From contig JAIDJJ010000256.1 of NCBI GenBank assembly GCA_029052265.1, positions 1-5,879 of the forward strand: a DNA stretch of 5,879 nucleotides, written 5' to 3'. A program made the translations under genes and the position numbers. Under the pieces are notes generated by a model. That model was not told the origin of the DNA, made no database searches, and was given only the letters and a program-made list of their open reading frames with translations. This DNA comes from Muribaculaceae bacterium. GTDB taxonomy: Bacteria; Bacteroidota; Bacteroidia; Bacteroidales; Muribaculaceae. Positions 1 through 5,879 of the stretch are shown in pieces. How positions within the stretch are numbered: position 1 is the first letter of the stretch; every line of letters begins with the position of its first letter.

Positions 1-659
1 TTGTATCATTCCACGGCCCCTACAAACCCCCCGGCTTGATCCGCACCTTCCCAAATGTGCTGACATCCGAAGGGGTGGCAGGGCTTGAAAACCACAAATG
101 GGGAAGTTTCGTGACTCCCGAGCACAATGTGACCCTTCCGTTCACCCGTATGGTTGCCGGACCTATGGACTACACTCCCGGCGCAATGAAAAATCTTCAT
201 GAAAAAGACCATCAGATAAACTTCAATCTCCCCGCTTCGGTAGGTACAAGATGTCATCAGCTCGGCATGTATGTGGTCTATGAAAGCCCTCTGCAGATGC
301 TTGCAGACAGCCCCACAGCATACGAAAAGGAACCGGAATGTATGGAATTTCTATCGCAGGTGCCGGTAATCTGGGACGAGACAAAAGTTATCTCCGCTGA
401 AATCGGGAAACATATAATCGTGGCTCGCAGAAACGGCGACACCTGGTATCTCGGCGGTATGACAGGGAAAAAAGGCGGCACTTTCGAGATTCCTCTTGAT
501 TTCATAAAAGGGAACCGCACATTCACTGTATGGGAAGACGGGGTAAATGTGGATCTTGACGCAACCGACTTCGCACGCCGTACCAAAAAAGTGAAAGCCG
601 GCGACAAGATTTCTGTCACAATGCATGACGGAGGCGGATTTGCCGCTATCATAAAGTAA
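1..659 (+). CDS. GH97 family glycosidase (SusB-like alpha-glucosidase/alpha-galactosidase), C-terminal part, 5' end outside window
   Basis: The reading frame is open from position 3 and gives 218 residues before TAA at 657-659. The TTG at 36 is an internal leucine, not a start, because the family pattern HGPYKPPG lies in frame upstream of it. The end of the catalytic barrel is seen in RTFPNVLTSEG, GLENHKW, TPEHN and LPFTRMVAGPMDYTPG (fragment residues about 14-60). The rest, from about residue 110, fits the C-terminal beta-sandwich of GH97 enzymes. Known of the family: GH97 members hydrolyse alpha-glucosides (inverting, SusB type) or alpha-galactosides (retaining type) with calcium, usually in the periplasm. 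Glutamates 23, 29 and 40 of the fragment lie in the region that carries late catalytic or calcium-binding glutamates in SusB, but I could not align them exactly, so the inverting or retaining subtype stays open. The residues that best separate the subtypes are probably upstream of the window. The gene lies 199 bases before the susC-like gene on the same strand, which suggests one PUL. The reading frame is intact to its stop. Confidence 0.93.
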   Translation, partial: VSFHGPYKPPGLIRTFPNVLTSEGVAGLENHKWGSFVTPEHNVTLPFTRMVAGPMDYTPGAMKNLHEKDHQINFNLPASVGTRCHQLGMYVVYESPLQMLADSPTAYEKEPECMEFLSQVPVIWDETKVISAEIGKHIIVARRNGDTWYLGGMTGKKGGTFEIPLDFIKGNRTFTVWEDGVNVDLDATDFARRTKKVKAGDKISVTMHDGGGFAAIIK

Positions 660-673
660 ATAGTTAACCTATC

Positions 674-696
674 AGTAGCTGATCATATTAATAATA
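674..696 (+). repeat. Left arm of the inverted repeat upstream of susC
   Basis: The arm contains the 15-base core GCTGATCATATTAAT at 678-692. Read outside-in, it matches the reverse complement of 807-829 at 21 of 23 positions. Both mismatches are A/G transitions, at arm positions 4 and 20, one on each side of the perfect core. The core includes the palindrome TGATCA. Confidence 0.9.
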
Positions 697-806
697 GGCT
701 ATCCTTAACTAAAGCGATATTGAAAGCCCGTTCAGTCACATTCCGACAGACACACTCCACCAACCGGACTTCGGATCGCACCTCATATTATTTGGCTATT
801 GCAGCA

Positions 807-829
807 TATCATTAATATGATCAGCCACT
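807..829 (-). repeat. Right arm of the inverted repeat upstream of susC
   Basis: The arm contains ATTAATATGATCAGC at 811-825, the exact reverse complement of the left-arm core. It ends 29 bases before the susC start codon, so everything between the arms, including any promoter there, would flip relative to susC if the arms recombined. No clear target-site duplication flanks the pair, which argues against a simple MITE. Confidence 0.9.
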
Positions 830-858
830 TCCTTATTTAACCATATAACATAAACATC

Positions 859-3800
859 ATGAAATTTACTTCCTGTAACAGGTGGCATGCGCTCGGATTG
901 TCCCTCTCTTTATGCGCATTACCCCTTGCAGTGTCGGCAAGCCCGGCTTCAGCCATTCACATGGCTAATGAAAACCCAGCCACACAGACTATTCATGGCT
1001 CTGTTCTTGATAAAAATACGCGCGAGCCTCTTATCGGGGTGACCGTAGCGGTGAAAGGAAGCAATACCGGAACTGTCACTGACATTGACGGAAATTTCTC
1101 ACTTGCAGTGCCCAAAGGCGCGACCCTGGTATTTTCTTATGTGGGATACAACCCTTTTGAAACCAAAGCAGCCAATAATCTGGAGGTGCTTCTCTCTGAA
1201 GACACCCAGGCTCTTGATGAAGTCGTGGTGGTGGGTTACGGTGTCCAGAAAAAAGCGTCTGTGACAGGATCAGTATCCACTGTAAAGGGTAGCGAACTGA
1301 AGACCACCGGCGTGGCAAACGTCACAAACACTTTCGCCGGTAAATTGCCGGGCGTAGTGGCAAACAACCGTACAGGCGAACCGGGCAATGACTATTCCGA
1401 TATCTTCATACGTGGTAAAGGCACCCTCAACAACAACTCCCCGCTCATAATAATCGACGGAGTGGCTAACAGGGAAGGTCTTGAGCGTCTTAATCCCAAT
1501 GACATAGAATCTGTCAACGTCCTGAAGGATGCATCCGCAGCCATTTATGGTGCCCAGGCTGCAAACGGCGTAATCCTCGTGACTACCAAAAGAGGAAACA
1601 GCGGGAAACCTTCCATTTCTTACAGCGGTTCGTTCACTCTGTCGCAGAATACAAGAACCCCCAATCTCATGAATGCATATGAAAATATGACATGGACCGA
1701 TGAGATCAGAAAAGGGAACGGGCAGGCTCCTCTATATGAAAATATCAAAGACGGGTATCTTGACGGAACCATCAACCGCGACCAATATGGCGACACCGAC
1801 TGGATGGACGCGATATTCACAAAAGCGGCGCCGTCCACACGTCACTCACTCAGCATAAAAGGCGGAAATGAGAGTGTGAATTATTACGTATCAGGCGACT
1901 ATACATACCAGAAGCCTAACTATCGCGACACAAAGCTCAATTTCCAGACTTATCAGGTACGTTCAAATCTTGACATCAAACTTTTCAAAGACCTGAAGAT
2001 CGGTGTGGACCTTGCCGCCCGCAGAGAGCAGCGCAGAAACTCCGTAATTTCGACAAGCGCTATATTCTGGGAGGCGTTCATGGCGTATCCTTGGCTATAC
2101 GATTACTATCCCAACGGTCTCCCCGGACCGGGACTTGCAAACGGCAACAACCTCGCGATTCTCGTAAAGGGGGATGAAACCGGATATAACAAGATCAACG
2201 ATACGTTTATCGACACTAAATTTTCGTTCGATCTTCAGATGCCCTGGATCACCGAAGGTCTTTCTTTCTCCGGATACGCCGCGATAGACTACCGCATACG
2301 CGACCAGAAACAGCTTCAGGATGTGTGGGATACCTACGACTACAATTCCACCACAGGGGAATATGTGAAGAAAACCACCAACATGAACGGTAACAACATT
2401 TCTCTCCAGAACAACAACAATAACTATTCCACAACTTCCTACCTTTTAAAGCTCGCCTATGACCGCTCTTTCGGCGACCATCGCGTTGGCGCTTTCGTGG
2501 CATACGAACAAAGCAAATACCAAGGTGAGGGATTCTGGGCTTGGAGAGGATATTATCTCAGCGACAAACCCGATTATCTCGACTTCGGAGCCGACAAGGA
2601 AAAGACAAACGGAGGTGTAGGATACGTATCTTCCCGTCAGAATATATTCGGACGTTTCAACTACGCCTACATGGACAAATATCTTGTGGAGTTCACTATC
2701 AGACGCGACGGCTCAATGAACTTCGCCCCTTCAAAACGTTGGGGTACATTCCCGGGCGTATCTCTCGGCTGGAGATTGAGCCAGGAGAACTTCATGGAGA
2801 ATCTTGCAGACGTTGTCAACGAGCTAAAAATCCGTGCTTCATGGGGTAAACTCGGTAACGACCGGGTAGCTTCATTCCAGTATCTCAGTGTATACAACAT
2901 GCAGAACGGTGCAATCCTCGGCAGCACCCCCAATATAAACAAAGGGTTTGTGCCCGGACGAATCGGCAATCCCGATATAACCTGGGAGAAGGTAGATTCA
3001 AGAAATATCGCCGTAGACGGTACTCTCTGGAACGGTCTCCTCGGGTTCACTGCTGAATATTTCTATCAGAACCGTACTGACATCCTTACTCCGAAACAGG
3101 CATCCGTGCCTTACTACACCGGTCTCACACTTCCTGACCAGAATATCGGAGAAGTCAGCAACCAGGGTGTCGAGCTTATGCTGAGCCACCGCAACAAAAT
3201 CGGTGAAGTGACATACAACATATCCGGCAACCTGACCTATACCAAAAACAAAATCAAATTCTTTGATGAGGCGGCAAACACCCCGGAATGGCAGCGCCGC
3301 ACCGGTCACTCTCTCGATTCCTGGCTCATGTATAAGACCGACGGCATCTACCAGACTTGGGATGAAGTAAACTCCACACCCCACTTCGCCAACGCACAGC
3401 CTGGCGATATCAAGTATGTCGACATCGACGGAGACGGTCAGATCACTGACAATGACCGTATCCGCAGCGAATATGGAAATGTGCCACGCCTTGTATACGG
3501 CATAAATCTCGCTGCCGAATGGAAAGGTTTTGAACTCGGAATGCTCTGGACAGGTCAGGGATGCGCTCAACAGATGATCGTACCTTACTCCTACAATATT
3601 GACAAAGATTTCTACTACAACCGATGGATCTCTGCCGAAGAAACCCCGAACGCAAAATATCCGCGTGCATTCGACAAGGATGACTACGAAAACACCCGCT
3701 GGTGTGACTTCTGGCTTTACGACGCTTCTTTCTTAAGACTTAAGAATCTTGAGATCGCATACAATCTCCCGCAAAGCGTCCTCGACAGGATCAAGCTTCA

Positions 3801-3945
3801 GGGCGTGCGTTTCGCACTGACCGGAACCAACCTGTTCACTTTCGACAAAGTAAAGATTCAGGACCCCGAGTCAACAGCCACTTCCACAGGTCAAAGCTAT
3901 CCTATAGCCCGGACCTATACTTTCAGTCTAAATCTCACCTTCTAA
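859..3945 (+). CDS. SusC/RagA-family TonB-dependent outer-membrane transporter
   Basis: Imports oligosaccharides across the outer membrane using TonB/ExbBD energy, as a complex with the SusD-like lipoprotein encoded next. At 1028 residues it has the normal family length. Residues 1-32 form a signal peptide with a hydrophobic run and an Ala-Ser-Ala cleavage site at 30-32; starting at Met35 would remove it, so the ATG at 859 is preferred. Residues 44-115 form the carboxypeptidase-regulatory-like beta-sandwich (IHGSVLDKNTREPLIGV, then GTVTDIDGNFSL). The TonB box is DEVVVVGYG at 120-128. The plug domain covers about 130-246 and ends with the SusC signature (LNPNDIESVNVLKDASAAIY from 211, then NGVILVTTKRG). 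The rest is the 22-strand-type barrel, ending in Phe (SLNLTF) as expected for BAM-dependent insertion. There is no N-terminal STN domain, so direct signalling to a FecR-type anti-sigma factor is unlikely. Residues 855-866 (DIDGDGQITDND) make a complete EF-hand-like loop. A run of five Asn at 518-522 probably lies in a loop. The substrate is not readable from sequence; the GH97 neighbour hints at alpha-glucan or alpha-galactoside. Confidence 0.97.
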   Translation: MKFTSCNRWHALGLSLSLCALPLAVSASPASAIHMANENPATQTIHGSVLDKNTREPLIGVTVAVKGSNTGTVTDIDGNFSLAVPKGATLVFSYVGYNPFETKAANNLEVLLSEDTQALDEVVVVGYGVQKKASVTGSVSTVKGSELKTTGVANVTNTFAGKLPGVVANNRTGEPGNDYSDIFIRGKGTLNNNSPLIIIDGVANREGLERLNPNDIESVNVLKDASAAIYGAQAANGVILVTTKRGNSGKPSISYSGSFTLSQNTRTPNLMNAYENMTWTDEIRKGNGQAPLYENIKDGYLDGTINRDQYGDTDWMDAIFTKAAPSTRHSLSIKGGNESVNYYVSGDYTYQKPNYRDTKLNFQTYQVRSNLDIKLFKDLKIGVDLAARREQRRNSVISTSAIFWEAFMAYPWLYDYYPNGLPGPGLANGNNLAILVKGDETGYNKINDTFIDTKFSFDLQMPWITEGLSFSGYAAIDYRIRDQKQLQDVWDTYDYNSTTGEYVKKTTNMNGNNISLQNNNNNYSTTSYLLKLAYDRSFGDHRVGAFVAYEQSKYQGEGFWAWRGYYLSDKPDYLDFGADKEKTNGGVGYVSSRQNIFGRFNYAYMDKYLVEFTIRRDGSMNFAPSKRWGTFPGVSLGWRLSQENFMENLADVVNELKIRASWGKLGNDRVASFQYLSVYNMQNGAILGSTPNINKGFVPGRIGNPDITWEKVDSRNIAVDGTLWNGLLGFTAEYFYQNRTDILTPKQASVPYYTGLTLPDQNIGEVSNQGVELMLSHRNKIGEVTYNISGNLTYTKNKIKFFDEAANTPEWQRRTGHSLDSWLMYKTDGIYQTWDEVNSTPHFANAQPGDIKYVDIDGDGQITDNDRIRSEYGNVPRLVYGINLAAEWKGFELGMLWTGQGCAQQMIVPYSYNIDKDFYYNRWISAEETPNAKYPRAFDKDDYENTRWCDFWLYDASFLRLKNLEIAYNLPQSVLDRIKLQGVRFALTGTNLFTFDKVKIQDPESTATSTGQSYPIARTYTFSLNLTF

Positions 3946-3958
3946 CGAACTCTGAATC

Positions 3959-5590
3959 ATGAAAAAACATATTATCAGAAAAGTATCGCTCGCATTTTTA
4001 TGCGCCGCATCTCTCGCATCGTGCGACGTGCTGGATGTGGAACCGCTTGATTCTTATACCGAAGACGTAATCTTCCGCGATGCAAAACTGACCGAAGCCT
4101 ACGTCACTATGAACTACACCCGTCCCCGCAATGGATGGAGCCGCTATTCCCTAAGATTCTGCTGCGACGAATCTATGGAAAATTTCAACTACGGAGGCGC
4201 CTGGACAATCAACACCGGAGGCATGACCCCCGACCAGCTCGGTCCGCTCGACATCTGGGCAAACTATTACAGCTATATCAAAAACTGTAATATATTCTTC
4301 AACAACCTCGAAAACCTCAACTCCATCAGTGAAGACAAGAGGAATATCCTGATCGGTGAAGCCACTTTCTTCCGTGCATATTATTACATGGAACTTGTCA
4401 ACAACTATGGCGGAGTGCCTCTCATCACCCGGCTTTTCCAACTCGATGACCCCGAGATGATGGTGGAACGCGACTCTTATGATGATTGCGTGAAGTTCAT
4501 CGTTGATGAATTTTCAAAAGCAGCCGACCTGCTTCCGACAAAATTCTCCGGAACGGATTTCGGAAGGGTGACTAAGGGTGCAGCCCTCGCAATGAAAGCA
4601 AGAATGCTTCTTTACGCGGCAAGCCCCCTTTGGAATCCTGACAACGACCGCGCGAAATGGCAGGCAGCGGCAGAGGCGAACAAAGAGGTTATAGACCTCG
4701 GTCTTTATTCTCTTGATCCTGATTATAAAGGTCTGTTCCTGAATGCGGAAAGTCCCGAGATTATTTTCCAACGCCTTTACAACACGGAATTTGGAGAATA
4801 TTACGACTGGTATAACAGCCCTAACGGCTGGGGCGGCTATTCCTGCACCGCAGTGCTTCAGGAAATGGTAGACAGCTATGAGATGGAAGACGGATCAATG
4901 CCCGACGCATCAATATATGCAAACGCCACCGAGAATCCTTGGGCTGGCAGAGATCCACGCCTTTATGCATCAATCGTTTGCGACGGGCAGGATTTCAGAG
5001 GCAGAGAGATTGAGTTCTGGGTAAATGCCGACGGCGAAACCGGAGGTACGGACAGCGAATTTGGACGCGATGCCTGGAACTACTCGAAAACTCATTACAC
5101 TATCCGCAAGTTTATGGATGAAAGCCTCCTGAACAGCTGGTCGGATAAAGGTAGCCAACCTTGGGTATATTGTCGTCTTGCCGAGATATATCTCAATTAT
5201 GCGGAAGCCCTTTTCCACCTCGGAGATGAAACCGGAGCCCGCAAGTATGTCAACCTTGTACGCGAACGTGCAAGGGGCGGAAACTCTGATATTCTTCCCG
5301 ATGTGACCGCTGCCGGCGAAGACCTTCTGAAAAAGATCCGGCATGAACGCAAAGTGGAGCTTGCTTTTGAAGAACACCGTTTCTATGACGTACGTCGCTG
5401 GAAAATTGCAGAAGACACTGATTCAGGTGAATTTCATGGCATAAACATCACCAAAAATCCTGACGGAACAAAGAAATATGAGTTGTTCAAAATTCAGGAC
5501 CGTCTCTTCAAAGCCTCCAATTATCTCCTCCCTATCCCCAATTATGAACGTCGCAGAAATGACCTGCTTGTTCAGAACCCGGGATATTGA
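3959..5590 (+). CDS. SusD/RagB-family surface glycan-binding lipoprotein
   Basis: Binds glycan at the cell surface and acts as the lid of the SusC-like barrel. The first 22 residues are a lipoprotein signal (MKKHIIRKVSLAFLCAA, then lipobox LASC with Cys22 as the lipidated residue). Acidic residues soon after it (CDVLDVEP) fit the Bacteroidetes surface-export signal. The N-terminal TPR-rich SusD-like region includes GEATFFRAYYYMELVNNYGG at 133-152, a family hallmark followed by VPLITR. The C-terminal RagB/SusD domain, from about residue 270, carries WVYCRLAEIYLNYAEAL, then HERKVELAFEEHRFYDVRRW at 462-481, and closes with YLLPIPNYE and NPGY at the very end. The length of 543 residues is normal and no frameshift is seen. 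The start codon is 13 bases after the susC stop, so the two are very probably co-transcribed. Sugar-contacting residues vary between members and cannot be named here without a structure model, so the ligand is unknown. Confidence 0.97.
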   Translation: MKKHIIRKVSLAFLCAASLASCDVLDVEPLDSYTEDVIFRDAKLTEAYVTMNYTRPRNGWSRYSLRFCCDESMENFNYGGAWTINTGGMTPDQLGPLDIWANYYSYIKNCNIFFNNLENLNSISEDKRNILIGEATFFRAYYYMELVNNYGGVPLITRLFQLDDPEMMVERDSYDDCVKFIVDEFSKAADLLPTKFSGTDFGRVTKGAALAMKARMLLYAASPLWNPDNDRAKWQAAAEANKEVIDLGLYSLDPDYKGLFLNAESPEIIFQRLYNTEFGEYYDWYNSPNGWGGYSCTAVLQEMVDSYEMEDGSMPDASIYANATENPWAGRDPRLYASIVCDGQDFRGREIEFWVNADGETGGTDSEFGRDAWNYSKTHYTIRKFMDESLLNSWSDKGSQPWVYCRLAEIYLNYAEALFHLGDETGARKYVNLVRERARGGNSDILPDVTAAGEDLLKKIRHERKVELAFEEHRFYDVRRWKIAEDTDSGEFHGINITKNPDGTKKYELFKIQDRLFKASNYLLPIPNYERRRNDLLVQNPGY

Positions 5591-5719
5591 ATAAATGAAT
5601 GACATTGCCTGTAAAGTTTTTTAGGTTCATATTATTAGATCGAAAGGTTAAACGGATATTTCTAAGGCAGAAGATCTTAAGGTAAAAAAGATATACACAG
5701 GCAACAATTTAAGATAGCG
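5591..5719 (+). other. susD 3' untranslated stretch
   Basis: A/T-rich non-coding sequence between the susD stop and the terminator stem. I see no gene and no strong structure. It holds an 8-base palindrome AAGATCTT at 5671-5678 and a weak 8-base inverted repeat (5605-5612 with 5697-5704), both within what chance allows. Confidence 0.5.
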
Positions 5720-5765
5720 AAGAACCGTTATCCAAACAGATAATCAATTGGATAACGGTTCTTTT
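5720..5765 (+). terminator. Intrinsic terminator of the susCD operon
   Basis: A perfect 16-bp stem joins 5720-5735 (AAGAACCGTTATCCAA) with 5748-5763 (TTGGATAACGGTTCTT) around a 12-base loop. It runs into a short T-tract at 5762-5765. The stem is unusually long and only moderately G+C-rich, but its position about 130 bases after susD and the trailing Ts support termination on the + strand. The minus strand lacks a T-run on the other side, so bidirectional use is less likely. It implies that the operon ends at susD, with no SusE/SusF-type lipoprotein following in the same transcript. Confidence 0.85.
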
Positions 5766-5879
5766 AAATAGCCGGGAAAGGTTAGAAACGCCCCATAAGA
5801 CAAGCGAGCGGATGTCTGTAGATAGAATTGCATTTTCCATCAAGACCCTAATCTTTAACGGCTTATTATACATATATTT
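5766..5879. other. Non-coding stretch after the terminator, to window end
   Basis: No gene can be supported here. A short frame from ATG at 5812 stays open to the window edge for 22 codons, but it lacks a recognisable signal peptide or motif. No TTTG / TAnnTTTG promoter pair is seen. It could be the upstream region of the next gene, whose body is outside the window. Confidence 0.4.

Larger units (their letters stand above)
660..858. promoter_or_regulatory. susC upstream region with a long inverted repeat; candidate invertible or control region
   Basis: This gap between the GH97 stop and the susC start holds no credible gene. It contains a 23-base inverted repeat pair (674-696 and 807-829) around a 110-base spacer. 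The last 20 bases before the ATG (839-858) are A/T-rich with no Shine-Dalgarno site, as is usual in Bacteroidetes. The best match to the Bacteroidetes -7 element (TAnnTTTG) is TATTATTTG at 786-794, which has one extra base and no TTTG at the expected -33 distance. A small AT-rich stem (661-672 with 694-698 and 705-711) can also form just after the GH97 stop, but it lacks a T-tract, so I do not call it a terminator. No ECF-sigma or HTCS gene is visible, so the regulator is unknown. That this region drives susCD is inferred from position. Confidence 0.6.

Noticed and set aside
36..659. GH97 gene starting at TTG 36 as a short stand-alone gene
   Set aside because: The frame is open to the window edge, and GH97 family sequence (HGPYKPPG) is in frame upstream of 36, so this is a truncated larger gene.
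661..711. Terminator for GH97 from the stem TAGTTAA / TTAACTA
   Set aside because: The stem is A/T-rich, bulged by six bases and not followed by a T-tract.
674..829. Reading the inverted-repeat unit as a MITE or insertion-sequence remnant
   Set aside because: No clear target-site duplication flanks the arms, there is no transposase trace inside, and no second copy occurs in the window; a genome-wide search for copies could reopen this.
2998..3570. 190-codon minus-strand open frame inside susC
   Set aside because: It is antisense to well-conserved barrel coding sequence, shows no recognised family, and is a shadow of the susC frame.
5642..5790. Direct repeat GAAAGGTTA..AACG at 5642-5654 and 5776-5790
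   Set aside because: Only 13 bases match, with a 2-base insertion, in A/G-rich sequence flanking the terminator; this is not strong enough to call a site.
5709..5840. 43-codon minus-strand reading frame starting with ATG at 5840
   Set aside because: It runs straight through the terminator stem-loop, has no recognisable domain, and its middle is simply the stem sequence read as codons.
5812..5879. Short + frame from ATG 5812, open to the window end
   Set aside because: Only 22 codons are visible, with no signal peptide, motif or convincing upstream signal; chance explains it.

Overview
The window reads as part of a polysaccharide utilization locus (PUL) from a gut-type member of the Bacteroidales. 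The evidence is a SusC-like TonB-dependent transporter followed directly by a SusD-like surface lipoprotein, a GH97 glycosidase upstream, A-rich leaders without strong Shine-Dalgarno sites, and moderate G+C. The protein style would fit Muribaculaceae or a relative, but this genus-level guess is weak.

Layout, all genes on the + strand: (1) 1-659, the 3' end of a GH97 (SusB-family) gene whose start lies outside the window. (2) 660-858, a 199-base non-coding gap holding a striking widely spaced inverted repeat: two 23-base arms, 21/23 identical when one is reverse-complemented, with a perfect 15-base core and 110 bases between them. (3) 859-3945, a full-length susC-like gene of 1028 codons without an STN domain. 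(4) 3959-5590, a full-length susD-like gene of 543 codons starting 13 bases after susC. (5) 5591-5879, non-coding sequence with a strong 16-bp stem-loop terminator at about 5720-5765 and nothing else convincing.

Inferred joint function: the SusD-like lipoprotein caps the SusC-like barrel on the cell surface and feeds it oligosaccharides, TonB powers uptake, and the GH97 enzyme cleaves alpha-linked gluco- or galacto-oligosaccharides, probably in the periplasm. The substrate cannot be fixed from this window.

The observation most worth checking is the inverted repeat just upstream of susC. Its size, spacing and position resemble the invertible promoters that phase-vary SusC/SusD and capsule loci in Bacteroidales. 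No recombinase gene and no clean consensus promoter are visible, so a paired regulator site or a long RNA stem remain alternatives. The rest of the window is a well-made but ordinary PUL core; I do not see a wholly new system.
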